A stretch of 64,000 bases of DNA from Burkholderiales bacterium (GTDB lineage: Bacteria > Pseudomonadota > Gammaproteobacteria > Burkholderiales > Burkholderiaceae_D), in NCBI GenBank assembly GCA_026399895.1, contig JAPLQC010000018.1, positions 816-64,815 on the forward strand. The letters run 5' to 3'. The notes under the pieces were generated by a model. That model saw nothing but the letters and a program-made list of their open reading frames with translations. It was not told the origin of the DNA and made no database searches. The number at the start of each line of letters is the position of its first letter. The stretch's first letter is position 1. Position numbers and translations under genes: made by a program. Positions 8,780 to 17,481 of this stretch are shown in pieces.

Positions 8780-10597
8780 TTATTCGCGTGCCATGCGTAT
8801 CGGATTAAACCGCTCCACCCAATCCCCTCCAAGCGGCAGCGGCTCGTCACAAATCATCGCTGCTAAAAATTCTGCGCATAGAGGCGCTGTAGTCATTCCA
8901 CGTGCGCCATGACCCAGCGTCGCATACAAACCTGGCGCTAACTTTCCAACCAATGGCAGACGATCCTGCGTGGTCGCACGCCAGGCAACTCGACCACTAC
9001 TTAACTGCGATGCATCGCTGACAAAGTCTGGCAATAGTCGCTGTAAGCGCTCGAAATTTTCAATATCGTCAGCACGGCGAGCAGAAGTATCTTCGTCATC
9101 GTGCTGCAGTGTCGCGCCAACCGTATGCATGCCATCAACCGCAGGCGATACATAACCTTCGCGGCAAACAACCATAGCAAGTGGGTGATCGTCACGCGCC
9201 GGCAACTGCGAGAGTTGTCCTCTCGCGCGGCCCATCGTCAGTCTTGCTGGCGCGAGCCCGGTGTCAAACGCGGTAGCGACAATCAATAGAGACGTCTCGA
9301 TTACGGATACATCTGCCAGCGTCACATGCCAAGTCTGGTCATGACGTGCAATGTTGCTCACGGCATGGCCACTATGCAGCGTGATCAACGGATGATCCAG
9401 CATCGCCTGCACCAGCAAGGGTGGTGCTACCCAACCAGCCTCATTCAGAAAAAAACCATCGGCTGCGGTGGGCCAGCCACACAATTGCGCAGCTGATGCG
9501 ACATCCACTGGCTTCAGCCAGTCTTCGCTCGCGATTGTCGCTAGCTGCGCCATTTTGTCGTGCTTTCGCGTATCACGCGCTATGCGCATCACGCCACACC
9601 AGGCGTGCGGCACGCCATCAGGATGACTTTCGATCCAACGACGCAACCAACTGGCACCTGCTGCTGTGATCTCGGTCACGGGATTACCAATCGCACCTAA
9701 CTCGGGGCGAACGATCGCGACCGGATTACCCGAGCCGCCGGCAGCGGGTGTCGCCTGCTCAAGCACTTTGACGGCAATACCGCGCCGCGCCAGTTGACGC
9801 GCTACGCTCGCACCTGCAATACCAGCACCAATAACAATCGCCTCATGCGGTGGATTTACGAATTCCGCTTTATCCGGCCAGCGCGCAGCCAGCGCGTCGC
9901 GCTTACCGCCGAAACCTGGTCGCTTCTCGACGACGAAACCCGCATCGACCAGCGCGCGCCTGACCGCGCCAGCAACACACCAACTGGCTACTTGCGCCGA
10001 CGGCGCTGCCAATGCCGGCAATTGCGTCAGCAACGCTGCCGACCACATCTGCGGATTGCGGTCTGGTGCAAACCCATCCAGAAAAAAAACATCGAAAGGT
10101 CCACGTAGCGCCGGTAGTGCATCGTTGATATCTGCAAAAATCAGCGTGAGCGTCACCTGATCATCCAGTTCAATCGCATGAAACCCGGCCAGCATCGGTG
10201 GCCACTGCTTGAGTAGTTGCTCTGCCAGTGCTTGTAGACCAACGCGCCGATGTGGGTCTGCATTGCTCAGCGCATGGTCGAGGGCAGTTCGTAAGTCGTC
10301 ACGCGTGAAGGGATGCTTCTCGATCGCGACATAATGCAAACGGGCGGTGCCCGCATTCACTCTCAGGCTGTCCCATGTCGCAAGAAAATTGACGCCCAAG
10401 CCGAATCCTGTCTCCAGCACGCGCACGCATCCTTGCGTATGCCAGCGTTGAGCGACAGCGCTACCTTCAACAAACACGTAATCTGCCTGTCCCCATGCGC
10501 CGCTACGGCTAGCATAGGTGTCGTTAAACTCAGGCGCGTACAGATGGCCTTCTTCGTCGCAGCGCCATTGCGCTGGTTGAAGCTTGGTATTGAACAT
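8780..10597 (-). CDS. mnmC: Bifunctional tRNA wobble-uridine modification protein MnmC
   Basis: 605-residue two-domain enzyme acting on U34 of certain tRNAs: the C-terminal FAD oxidase removes carboxymethyl from cmnm5U and the N-terminal methyltransferase makes mnm5U. Seen: SAM-binding LETGFGLGVNFLATW near residue 65, FLDGFAPDRNPQMW near 175, then FAD dinucleotide motif IVIGAGIAGASVARQL at about 255, GSGNPVAIVRPE, and the C-terminal LGHGARGMTTAPL. Length fits the full fusion. It is convergent with trpC and divergent from the adhesin-E-like gene. Confidence 0.95.
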   Translation of the reverse strand: MFNTKLQPAQWRCDEEGHLYAPEFNDTYASRSGAWGQADYVFVEGSAVAQRWHTQGCVRVLETGFGLGVNFLATWDSLRVNAGTARLHYVAIEKHPFTRDDLRTALDHALSNADPHRRVGLQALAEQLLKQWPPMLAGFHAIELDDQVTLTLIFADINDALPALRGPFDVFFLDGFAPDRNPQMWSAALLTQLPALAAPSAQVASWCVAGAVRRALVDAGFVVEKRPGFGGKRDALAARWPDKAEFVNPPHEAIVIGAGIAGASVARQLARRGIAVKVLEQATPAAGGSGNPVAIVRPELGAIGNPVTEITAAGASWLRRWIESHPDGVPHAWCGVMRIARDTRKHDKMAQLATIASEDWLKPVDVASAAQLCGWPTAADGFFLNEAGWVAPPLLVQAMLDHPLITLHSGHAVSNIARHDQTWHVTLADVSVIETSLLIVATAFDTGLAPARLTMGRARGQLSQLPARDDHPLAMVVCREGYVSPAVDGMHTVGATLQHDDEDTSARRADDIENFERLQRLLPDFVSDASQLSSGRVAWRATTQDRLPLVGKLAPGLYATLGHGARGMTTAPLCAEFLAAMICDEPLPLGGDWVERFNPIRMARE

Positions 10598-10723
10598 CGG
10601 AGTAATAAGCAGCGCTTTAATGACGCTTACTGAGAGGAGCGCAGATCATACAACGCATGCTATGGCTTAGTGCTTTCAGATTCTCTGGCACACTGCGGTC
10701 TATCGCTACCGAAAGCAAAGAAG

Positions 10724-11104
10724 ATGAAAAGAATCGCCACCCTGTTGCTGCTGTTGACTACGCTTCCCGCGTGGTCGCAGGCATGGATACGCTACGCACA
10801 AACTGATAGTGCAACGCTGCATTTCGACAGTCTGCGTACCCGCAAAATGGGTGACACCGCTTTTGTATGGGATCTGCATGACCTAAAAGCAGAGGCCAAG
10901 GATGCCTCAGGACGAGCGTACCGCTCAGTGATGCACGCCACCGAGTATCAGTGCCGCATTCGGCAGCGTCGTGTGCTTAGCGTTTTGCTGCATGCCGGAC
11001 CCATGGCTACGGGTGCTGCGGTCGAGGTGGTGACAGCAAGCAAGTGGGAAGCGACGCCACCGGACACACTCGCCGGCGAGCTGTTTAATCATATTTGTGA
11101 ATAA
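10724..11104 (+). CDS. Secreted surface-adhesin-E-like protein
   Basis: 126 residues with an N-terminal signal peptide (MKRIATLLLLLTTLPAWSQA). The mature part starts with a Trp, has IRYAQTDSATLHFDSLRTRK and a VWDLHDLKAEAKD stretch, and two cysteines that could pair (YQCRIRQ, NHICE). This pattern resembles the small periplasmic surface-adhesin E family; function in environmental bacteria is unknown. The track ORF starts 18 codons upstream, but ATG 10724 places the signal peptide at the N-terminus. It precedes the regulator gene by 33 bp and may be co-transcribed. Confidence 0.6.
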   Translation: MKRIATLLLLLTTLPAWSQAWIRYAQTDSATLHFDSLRTRKMGDTAFVWDLHDLKAEAKDASGRAYRSVMHATEYQCRIRQRRVLSVLLHAGPMATGAAVEVVTASKWEATPPDTLAGELFNHICE

Positions 11105-11137
11105 GCACTAGACACCACTGACAACACCTGTCGAACC

Positions 11138-11848
11138 ATGCGCATCACCATCATCGACAGCGACCCCAAACAGCGGGCGCGAATGACCGAGGTACTGCGC
11201 GCCGCTCATTACAGCTGCACACCACTTACAAGCCTCGAGAAACTAGCCTCAGATGCTGCTGCCGATGTCGATCTTCTGATCTATCACTGGTCGGCCACGG
11301 CGGCAGTACAGCGACAGCTAGTGGCCCTGCGTCAAGCGCGGCCGACGCTACCCATACTGCTAGTGACGGGTCGCTCGCCTGATCATGCGTTCAGCAAGCT
11401 ACTGACAGACCTTGGCACTGACTACCTAGTCAAACCAGTACGCTCTCATGAGTTGGGATTGCGGGTTGCGACCTTGCTCGCACGCTTCTCGTCACAGCAA
11501 GCACCTTTACCGCCGTTACGGTTTGGGCCCTATTCGTTGGACCCAACCAGTACGCAGGCTTGGCACGATGACAACCCCATCACGCTGACCCGGAAAGAAT
11601 TCTTGCTCGCCTTGCTATTTTTTCGCCATCTTGGCCGGCCACTGTCACGCGCCACCATCCACGAGGCAGTGTGGCCCAAGGAAGCGGAGTTCAATTCGCG
11701 CAGCCTGGACACCCACGTCTCCAGGGTACGCACCAAATTCGGACTACTCCCCGAGCATGGCTACCGGCTAGCCCCGGTCTATGGTTACGGCTACCAACTC
11801 GAGTCACTTGAATTTCCTGCGCAAAACACCCAAGATCCGAAGGTATAA
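11138..11848 (+). CDS. OmpR-type regulator with a degenerate receiver domain
   Basis: 236 residues. Residues 1-115 have receiver-domain layout ([39 protein letters not shown] with Lys99), and 125-225 form an OmpR/PhoB winged helix ([38 protein letters not shown]). The usual phospho-acceptor Asp, expected in LLIYHW, is His50; the acidic pair Asp7/Asp9 and Thr77 are present. The protein is therefore unlikely to be switched by ordinary Asp phosphorylation. No histidine kinase gene is adjacent; hemA follows 32 bp downstream and could be a target or merely a neighbour. Confidence 0.8.
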   Translation: MRITIIDSDPKQRARMTEVLRAAHYSCTPLTSLEKLASDAAADVDLLIYHWSATAAVQRQLVALRQARPTLPILLVTGRSPDHAFSKLLTDLGTDYLVKPVRSHELGLRVATLLARFSSQQAPLPPLRFGPYSLDPTSTQAWHDDNPITLTRKEFLLALLFFRHLGRPLSRATIHEAVWPKEAEFNSRSLDTHVSRVRTKFGLLPEHGYRLAPVYGYGYQLESLEFPAQNTQDPKV

Positions 11849-11849
11849 T
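11844..11849 (+). promoter_or_regulatory. -10 box of a likely hemA promoter
   Basis: A perfect TATAAT overlaps the stop codon of the upstream regulator gene and sits 32 bp before the hemA ATG. No convincing -35 hexamer lies at 16-18 bp, so strength is uncertain. Confidence 0.45.
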
Positions 11850-11860
11850 CAGGTACGACG

Positions 11861-11872
11861 TTCCCCGGGGAA
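11861..11872. other. Palindrome over the hemA ribosome-binding site
   Basis: TTCCCCGGGGAA is a perfect 12-bp palindrome whose right half (GGGGAA) is the best Shine-Dalgarno candidate for hemA, eight bases before the ATG. It could be chance, a protein-binding site, or a translational control element. Confidence 0.4.
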
Positions 11873-11880
11873 TCCCAAGG

Positions 11881-13164
11881 ATGCAACTGCTCGCCGTCGG
11901 GCTCAACCACACCACGGCTCCCGTCTCGCTGCGCGAGAAAGTGGCCTTCCCCGCCGACCAGCTTGGTCAGGCGGTAGCCTCTGCCTGTGCCTGGTTCGGC
12001 AACACCAACCAGCGCCCCTTCGAAAGCGCCATCCTTTCTACGTGCAACCGGACCGAGATTTACGGTGCCAGCGCGAACGATGGTGATATCGAGGCAGTCA
12101 TTGATCAGACCGCGCATTTCGTGGCCGATTTCCACAAGCTGCCCTACGCGGATTTACGCCCTTACCTGTACGCCCTGCCGCAAGATGGCGCGGTTCGCCA
12201 TGCATTCCGAGTCGCCTCGGGCTTGGACTCAATGGTGCTGGGCGAGCCGCAAATCCTCGGCCAAATGAAAGACGCGGTGCGCCAGGCTGAAGCCGCTGGC
12301 GGGCTAGGCACCTACCTGCACCAGATGTTCCAGCGCACCTTTGCGGTCGCCAAGGAAGTGCGCTCGACCACGGAAATCGGCGCCCATAGCGTATCGATGG
12401 CTGCTGCTGCGGTGCGATTGTCCCAGCGTATCTTTGATGATCTCGCGCAGCAGCATGTGCTGTTCATTGGCGCTGGCGAGATGATTGAATTATGTATCAC
12501 GCACTTTGCCGCACAACACCCGAAAAGCATCACTATTGCGAACCGTACGATGGAACGCGCTGAAGCACTCGCGCATCGCTTCGGCGGCCGCGCAATGCGA
12601 TTGGGCGAATTGCCAGAGCAATTAGCGCGCTTTGACGTCGTGGTTTCGTGTACCGCTTCTTCTTTACCCATTATTGGCTTGGGCATGGTCGAGCGCGCGA
12701 TCAAAATACGTCGACGCAAACCGATTTTCATGGTCGATCTGGCCGTCCCGCGGGATATCGAGTCCGAGGTAGCGCGGCGTAACGACGTCTTCCTGTACAC
12801 CGTCGATGATCTGGGCGCTGCCGTGCAAATCGGCGTCGAGAACCGGCAATCGGCAGTTGCGCAAGCTGAAGCCATTATCGAAACGCGCGTTCAGGCATTC
12901 ATGCACTGGCTCAGCACCCGCAGCATGGTTCCGCTGATTCAGGATTTGCAGGAAAGTGGCGAACAAATGCGCCGCGTGGAACTTGATCGCGCCCGCAAAC
13001 TCCTCGCCAAAGGCGAAGATATTGATGCTGTGCTTGAAGCACTGTCCAAAGGCTTGACCGCAAAATTCCTTCACGGTCCACAACAGGCGCTGCATAGCGC
13101 CGACGCTGACGAGCGCGCCAGACTCGCCCAGTTGCTGCCGCAACTATTCCGCACCAAGCGCTAG
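11881..13164 (+). CDS. hemA: Glutamyl-tRNA reductase
   Basis: 427-residue enzyme reducing glutamyl-tRNA(Glu) to glutamate-1-semialdehyde, the first committed step of C5-pathway heme synthesis. Seen: [18 protein letters not shown] at the N-terminus, nucleophile Cys55 in [26 protein letters not shown], the NADPH-binding [21 protein letters not shown], and the C-terminal dimerisation helix. Length is typical. It is the first gene of hemA-prfA-dsbB-prmC, an arrangement that links heme entry with translation release factor genes in many proteobacteria. Confidence 0.97.
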   Translation: MQLLAVGLNHTTAPVSLREKVAFPADQLGQAVASACAWFGNTNQRPFESAILSTCNRTEIYGASANDGDIEAVIDQTAHFVADFHKLPYADLRPYLYALPQDGAVRHAFRVASGLDSMVLGEPQILGQMKDAVRQAEAAGGLGTYLHQMFQRTFAVAKEVRSTTEIGAHSVSMAAAAVRLSQRIFDDLAQQHVLFIGAGEMIELCITHFAAQHPKSITIANRTMERAEALAHRFGGRAMRLGELPEQLARFDVVVSCTASSLPIIGLGMVERAIKIRRRKPIFMVDLAVPRDIESEVARRNDVFLYTVDDLGAAVQIGVENRQSAVAQAEAIIETRVQAFMHWLSTRSMVPLIQDLQESGEQMRRVELDRARKLLAKGEDIDAVLEALSKGLTAKFLHGPQQALHSADADERARLAQLLPQLFRTKR

Positions 13165-13236
13165 CGGCGCGTATTCGCCGTTACCGCGCGCGGCCACGCA
13201 TGGCCGCTGTCTCCCTCTCATGTGTCTCGTTTCCAA

Positions 13237-14322
13237 ATGAAGCCTTCATTGTTAGTCAAGCTCGAGCAGCTCAAGGAAAGACTCGAAGAAGTCAACGCAC
13301 TGCTGGCGCAAGAAAATGCAACGGCCAATATGGACCAGTATCGTAAGCTGACTCGCGAGCATGCTGAGTTGGACCCGCTGGTGGCGCTGCATGGGCAATG
13401 GCAGCAGGCACAAGATGACATCCGTGCCGCAGAAGAAATGATGAGCGATGCGGAGATGAAAGTATTCGCGCAGGAAGAGTTGGCGTCAGCGCAGTCGCGT
13501 ACCGAGGCGCTCACACTCGAGCTTCAGAAAATGATGCTGCCGAAAGACCCGGACGACGAGCGCAATATTTTTCTTGAGATTCGTGCCGGCACCGGTGGTG
13601 ATGAGTCCGCTTTGTTTGCCGGTGATTTGCTGCGCATGTACACCCGGTACGCTGAGCGACAGCGCTGGCAAGTCGAGATAGTGTCGGCCTCACCCTCGGA
13701 GCTAGGCGGTTATAAAGAGGTGATTGTTCGCATCATCGGACCCGGCGCTTACGCCAGACTGAAATTCGAATCCGGCGGCCATCGTGTGCAACGCGTTCCG
13801 GCGACTGAATCGCAAGGTCGTATCCACACCTCTGCCTGTACGGTAGCGGTGATGCCGGAAGCCGATGAGATTGCCGACGTCCACATCAACCCGGCTGACC
13901 TGCGGATCGATACCTTTCGGGCCTCAGGCGCTGGTGGTCAGCATATCAACAAAACAGATTCAGCCGTACGCATCACCCACCTGCCGACGGGCATTGTGGT
14001 GGAATGTCAGGATGATCGCAGCCAGCATAAAAATAAAGCACAGGCGATGAAAGTACTGGCAGCACGTATTCGAGATGTTCAGTTGCGCGAGCAGCAAAGC
14101 AAAGAAGCTGCGACGCGTAAATCGCTGGTAGGCTCGGGGGATCGGAGTGAGCGAATTCGCACCTATAATTTCCCGCAGGGTCGATTGACTGATCATCGAA
14201 TCAATTTGACGCTGTATAAACTCGATTACATCATGGATGGCGACTTGGATGAATTGATGTCAGCACTCAGCTCAGAGCATCAGGCTGACCAACTCGCCGC
14301 GCTGTCGGACGCCGTGCAATGA
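13237..14322 (+). CDS. prfA: Peptide chain release factor 1
   Basis: 361-residue RF1, which recognises UAA and UAG on the ribosome and triggers peptide release. Seen: tripeptide anticodon region with Pro-Ala-Thr (residues 188-190, [12 protein letters not shown]) and the catalytic GGQ (233-235, [15 protein letters not shown]), the Gln being the target of PrmC. The track uses a GTG five codons upstream; ATG 13237 gives the common N-terminus [12 protein letters not shown]. Its stop overlaps the dsbB start by four bases (ATGA). Confidence 0.97.
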   Translation: MKPSLLVKLEQLKERLEEVNALLAQENATANMDQYRKLTREHAELDPLVALHGQWQQAQDDIRAAEEMMSDAEMKVFAQEELASAQSRTEALTLELQKMMLPKDPDDERNIFLEIRAGTGGDESALFAGDLLRMYTRYAERQRWQVEIVSASPSELGGYKEVIVRIIGPGAYARLKFESGGHRVQRVPATESQGRIHTSACTVAVMPEADEIADVHINPADLRIDTFRASGAGGQHINKTDSAVRITHLPTGIVVECQDDRSQHKNKAQAMKVLAARIRDVQLREQQSKEAATRKSLVGSGDRSERIRTYNFPQGRLTDHRINLTLYKLDYIMDGDLDELMSALSSEHQADQLAALSDAVQ

Positions 14323-14810
14323 AAATCTACCCGCTCAGTAAACCGCTGCTTCTCTTGATCGCGCTGGCTTGTACCTGCATGCTCGCGGTGGGGCTGTACT
14401 TGCAGCTGCAACTGGAGATGCTGCCCTGTCCGCTTTGTATTTTGCAGCGCTATGCTTTTGCTGCGGTGGCTTTGATTGCGCTCCTCACAGTAGTGCTACC
14501 GGCGCGACTTACACGTATCGGCGCAGCGCTGACCAGCGTTGCGGCGCTGTGCGGTGCTGGCGTAGCGATCAGGCATCTGTGGGTGAAGGCACATCCCAGT
14601 GTCTCTTGCGGCATCGATCCTTTGGAGACCTCGCTCAACGAGATACTCACCGCGCGTTGGTTTCCGTCACTCTTTCAAGCGGATGGCCTGTGTACCACCG
14701 AGTACGAGCCTATCCTGGGACTTTCTATTCCGAGTTGGGCATTGCTCTGGTTTATCGTGTTTGCTGCACTGTCGGCACTTATCGCGCTGTCTCGACAATC
14801 TCGCGCATGA
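14319..14810 (+). CDS. dsbB: Disulfide bond formation protein DsbB
   Basis: 163-residue inner-membrane protein with four predicted transmembrane helices; it re-oxidises DsbA and passes electrons to quinone. The two periplasmic cysteine pairs are visible: Cys37/Cys40 in [10 protein letters not shown] and Cys97/Cys125 ([13 protein letters not shown]). It sits between prfA and prmC with four-base overlaps on both sides, so it should be translated with them. This placement is not the usual prfA-prmC arrangement. A dsbA gene is not in the window. Confidence 0.93.
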   Translation: MKIYPLSKPLLLLIALACTCMLAVGLYLQLQLEMLPCPLCILQRYAFAAVALIALLTVVLPARLTRIGAALTSVAALCGAGVAIRHLWVKAHPSVSCGIDPLETSLNEILTARWFPSLFQADGLCTTEYEPILGLSIPSWALLWFIVFAALSALIALSRQSRA

Positions 14811-15631
14811 ATATCGAGGCGCTGCTCAAGCTGTCTCTGATCGATCCGCTGGAAGCGCAAGTGCTGCTGGCGCACGCGCTGAAATGCACCCGAGTTCAAT
14901 TGGTTATTCGTAGCAAAGACGAACTCACACCGCAGCAAGTCACCGAGGTGAGCGCGCTCTTCATGCGCCGCATGCAAGGCGAGCCGATTGCCTACCTGAC
15001 TGGCGAGCGCGAGTTTTATGGTTTGCGTTTCGCAATCACGCCAGATGTGCTGATCCCACGACACGAGACCGAATTATTGGTCGAACTCGGCGTAGAAAAA
15101 CTACCCAAAGGCGGTGCCGTCCTCGACCTTGGCACTGGCTCCGGGGCGATTGCTGTGTCGCTCGCGCATACACGGCGCGATGCGCGGGTGACTGCTACCG
15201 ATATCAGCCAAGGCGCACTAGCACTGGCGCGTCGTAACGCAGCCGCGCACGCCGTCGCTCCTCAATTCGTGCGGAGCGACTGGCTTGAGCAGGTCGAAGG
15301 TCAGTTTGATCTGATCATCAGTAATCCACCTTATATCGCTGCCAGCGATCCCCATCTGATGCAGGGTGATCTGCGCTTCGAGCCGCGTGCGGCGCTGACA
15401 GATGAGTCGAATGGGATGATGCACATTGGCACCATCATCGATGGTGCGGTGCGGCACCTCAACCCGGGGGGCTGGCTATTACTGGAGCACGGCTATGATC
15501 AAGCATCCGCCGTCAGGACACTGCTGCAAAAGTCCGGCTGGCAGCAGGTTCAGAGCTGGAAAGACCTGTCGGGCATCGAGCGCGTAACTGGCGCGCTGCT
15601 TGACGGCAACCACTCCGCCAAACCCCTATAA
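14807..15631 (+). CDS. prmC: Release factor glutamine methyltransferase
   Basis: 274-residue SAM-dependent enzyme that methylates the Gln of the GGQ motif in release factors. Seen: GEPIAYLTGEREFYGLRF, VLIPRHETELLVE, SAM motif VLDLGTGSGAIAVSLA (about 105-120), and the catalytic SNPPYI (residues 172-177). The track ORF runs on from an unrelated frame inside dsbB; ATG 14807 overlaps the dsbB stop (ATGA) and gives the family length. Its substrate RF1 is encoded two genes upstream. Confidence 0.95.
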   Translation: MNIEALLKLSLIDPLEAQVLLAHALKCTRVQLVIRSKDELTPQQVTEVSALFMRRMQGEPIAYLTGEREFYGLRFAITPDVLIPRHETELLVELGVEKLPKGGAVLDLGTGSGAIAVSLAHTRRDARVTATDISQGALALARRNAAAHAVAPQFVRSDWLEQVEGQFDLIISNPPYIAASDPHLMQGDLRFEPRAALTDESNGMMHIGTIIDGAVRHLNPGGWLLLEHGYDQASAVRTLLQKSGWQQVQSWKDLSGIERVTGALLDGNHSAKPL

Positions 15632-15632
15632 T
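15627..15632 (+). promoter_or_regulatory. -10 box of a likely grxD promoter
   Basis: A perfect TATAAT overlaps the prmC stop codon, 38 bp before the grxD ATG. TTGACG occurs upstream at 15600-15605 but the 21-bp spacing is too long to count on it as the -35. Confidence 0.4.
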
Positions 15633-15670
15633 GGCGGCTCATTTGTTTCGAGCATAAGGGAATTTCGTCT

Positions 15671-15982
15671 ATGAGCGACGTACAAGCATGGATCAAGGAA
15701 ACGGTGACCACCCACCCGGTGGTGCTATTCATGAAGGGCACCGCACAGTTTCCCCAGTGCGGTTTCTCGGGTCGCGCCATCGAGCTGCTGAAGTCGGTTG
15801 GCGTGGACAACCTGGTGACCGTCAATGTGCTGGAAGATGACGAGGTACGCCAAGGCATCAAAGATTTTTCCAACTGGCCAACCATCCCCCAGCTATACAT
15901 CAAGGGTGAATTCGTTGGTGGCGCAGATATTCTCAACGAGATGCACGAATCCGGCGAACTACAAGCGCTGATCAAGGGTTGA
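15671..15982 (+). CDS. grxD: Monothiol glutaredoxin (Grx4 type)
   Basis: 103-residue CGFS-type glutaredoxin involved in carrying and delivering [2Fe-2S] clusters, often with BolA-type partners. Seen: [20 protein letters not shown] with Cys30, then [19 protein letters not shown] and the C-terminal glycine region. ATAAGGG lies upstream of the ATG. The window also encodes a BolA-family protein (ibaG), a known type of partner. It is followed after four bases by ubiX. Confidence 0.95.
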   Translation: MSDVQAWIKETVTTHPVVLFMKGTAQFPQCGFSGRAIELLKSVGVDNLVTVNVLEDDEVRQGIKDFSNWPTIPQLYIKGEFVGGADILNEMHESGELQALIKG

Positions 15983-15986
15983 GCAC

Positions 15987-16559
15987 TTGAAGCGCCTGAT
16001 CGTCGCCATTACCGGCGCATCAGGCGCACGCTACGGCGTGCGGCTGCTTGAACTGCTGCGCGCTACCGAGGGCATCGAGACCCATCTAATGATCTCCGAT
16101 GCGGCCGCCCTCAATCTTCATCACGAACTCGACGTCAAGCGCAAGGATATCGAGGCGCTTGCTCATCATGTTCACAGCGTTCGAGATATCGGCGCATGTG
16201 TCGCCAGCGGTTCGTTTCGTGCCGACGGCATGGTAATCGCGCCCTGCTCCATGAAAACGCTAGCCGCAGTGGCGCATGGAATGTGCGACAACCTGATCAC
16301 CCGCGCGGCTGATGTAACCCTCAAGGAAAGGCGTCGCCTTGTCCTGCTGGTGCGAGAGACACCCTTCAACCTGGCTCATTTGCGCAACATGACCGCGGTA
16401 ACAGAGATGGGTGGCATTATTTTCCCGCCACTGCCTGCGCTGTATCAGCGACCGCAATCCATTGACGAGATGATTGACCACACGGTAGGTCGAGTGATGG
16501 ACATGCTGGGCCTCGAACAATCACTCGCGCCCGAGTGGAACGGCCTGAAGCCCGCTTGA
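15987..16559 (+). CDS. ubiX: Flavin prenyltransferase
   Basis: 190-residue enzyme that prenylates FMN to make the cofactor used by UbiD-type decarboxylases in ubiquinone synthesis. Seen: IVAITGASGARYGVRLLELL, SGSFRADGMVIAPCSMKTLAAVAHG, NLITRAADVTLKERRRLVLLVRETP and GGIIFPPLPALYQRP, in family order. The start is TTG, four bases after the grxD stop, and gives the normal N-terminus. No ubiD is in the window. It is convergent with an unknown secreted-protein gene. Confidence 0.95.
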   Translation: MKRLIVAITGASGARYGVRLLELLRATEGIETHLMISDAAALNLHHELDVKRKDIEALAHHVHSVRDIGACVASGSFRADGMVIAPCSMKTLAAVAHGMCDNLITRAADVTLKERRRLVLLVRETPFNLAHLRNMTAVTEMGGIIFPPLPALYQRPQSIDEMIDHTVGRVMDMLGLEQSLAPEWNGLKPA

Positions 16560-16566
16560 GGCTAGC

Positions 16567-17139
16567 CTAAATCTTCTTGATATCGATGTCCGTTGGTACC
16601 GAGTCGCCATCCGGCACTTGTTCAGGTGCTGGCGAGGCCTCAGCCCCCGGTGCCTGTTGATCCTTACGCTCAAGCAGCACACCCACCATGCGTCCGATGG
16701 CGTCGTTATACCCCGCCATCGAAAAAACATTGGTCCGAAAATGTCCACTCGTGAGCGGGAACGCAAAACCCACCGACTCCGAACGTGAGAGTGCATCGTT
16801 CAGTTGTGCAGATTCACTGAACCAATACAGCATGACTTCGCCGTTCGCGGTTTCCATGGGCTCACACACGGAGTCAAGCGCAACGGCGCCCGCCTTGGTG
16901 GTCAGCATCATGGGGTAGTTGTTTCCAGCTTCGCATGGCGTGCCGTTAGCGAAGTAGTAGCGACAAACCCGATTTGCGCACAGCATGCCAAACATGGCCT
17001 TGCCATTGTCGTGGGTAGAAGCTTCGCCCATACCTTCACGGAACTGTGAAGCCCAATCGCCGTGCTCAATCCTGTCTTCAGCGTTGGTCAACGCGGAGAC
17101 ACCAAATCCAAGCACCAGCAGCAATAACAGTTGTCGCAT
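16567..17139 (-). CDS. Secreted protein of unknown function
   Basis: 190 residues, not recognised. The N-terminus MRQLLLLLVLGFGVSALTNA looks like a cleavable signal peptide, so the protein is probably periplasmic or outer. The mature part has four cysteines (LCANRVCRYYF, PCEAG, SVCEP) that could form two disulfides, and a C-terminal low-complexity Pro/Ala/Glu/Asp tail ending DIDIKKI. ATG 17139 has AGGGG upstream and is preferred over the track start 12 codons earlier. It stands alone between ubiX and cstA. Confidence 0.65.
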   Translation of the reverse strand: MRQLLLLLVLGFGVSALTNAEDRIEHGDWASQFREGMGEASTHDNGKAMFGMLCANRVCRYYFANGTPCEAGNNYPMMLTTKAGAVALDSVCEPMETANGEVMLYWFSESAQLNDALSRSESVGFAFPLTSGHFRTNVFSMAGYNDAIGRMVGVLLERKDQQAPGAEASPAPEQVPDGDSVPTDIDIKKI

Positions 17140-17481
17140 TCCAACCCCTAGCAATGAATGATGAGAATTTAGCACGGAGCCAGATGCTCGGTTGCTGCCC
17201 GCAATCTCGTCGCTCCAGCACGGGCTGAGCCAGACAAACCGATGTTAATTTTCAAGCAATTTTCGATTGGTGCAGGTATGCAGCTGCCCATGACTGTCAT
17301 TGGGTATTTGAAGAATGATTTTTTGATGCATGACGACTGAATTTTTCATGCCAAAGCCGCAAAAAATTGCCTGTATATCAAGGCTATAATCCGAGACACA
17401 AAACATGGCGCTACTCATCGCACAAGCAAAATTTGTCTGAGTCATTTTGCGCTCAAGACAGTCAGTTACCGGAGGTACTTC
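17140..17481. other. Intergenic region upstream of cstA
   Basis: 342 bp between divergent genes with no ORF that looks real. The half nearest cstA is AT-rich and holds the -10 candidate listed separately; the half nearest the unknown gene shows no clear signal. No tRNA, terminator or obvious palindrome was seen. Confidence 0.5.
17395..17400 (+). promoter_or_regulatory. -10 box of a likely cstA promoter
   Basis: A perfect TATAAT lies in an AT-rich stretch 82 bp before the cstA ATG. No good -35 hexamer stands at normal spacing, which would fit an activator-dependent promoter, but that is only inference. Confidence 0.4.

Noticed and set aside
14369-14806. N-terminal extension of the prmC ORF
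   Set aside because: It overlaps dsbB in another frame and has no match; ATG 14807 overlapping the dsbB stop is the natural start.
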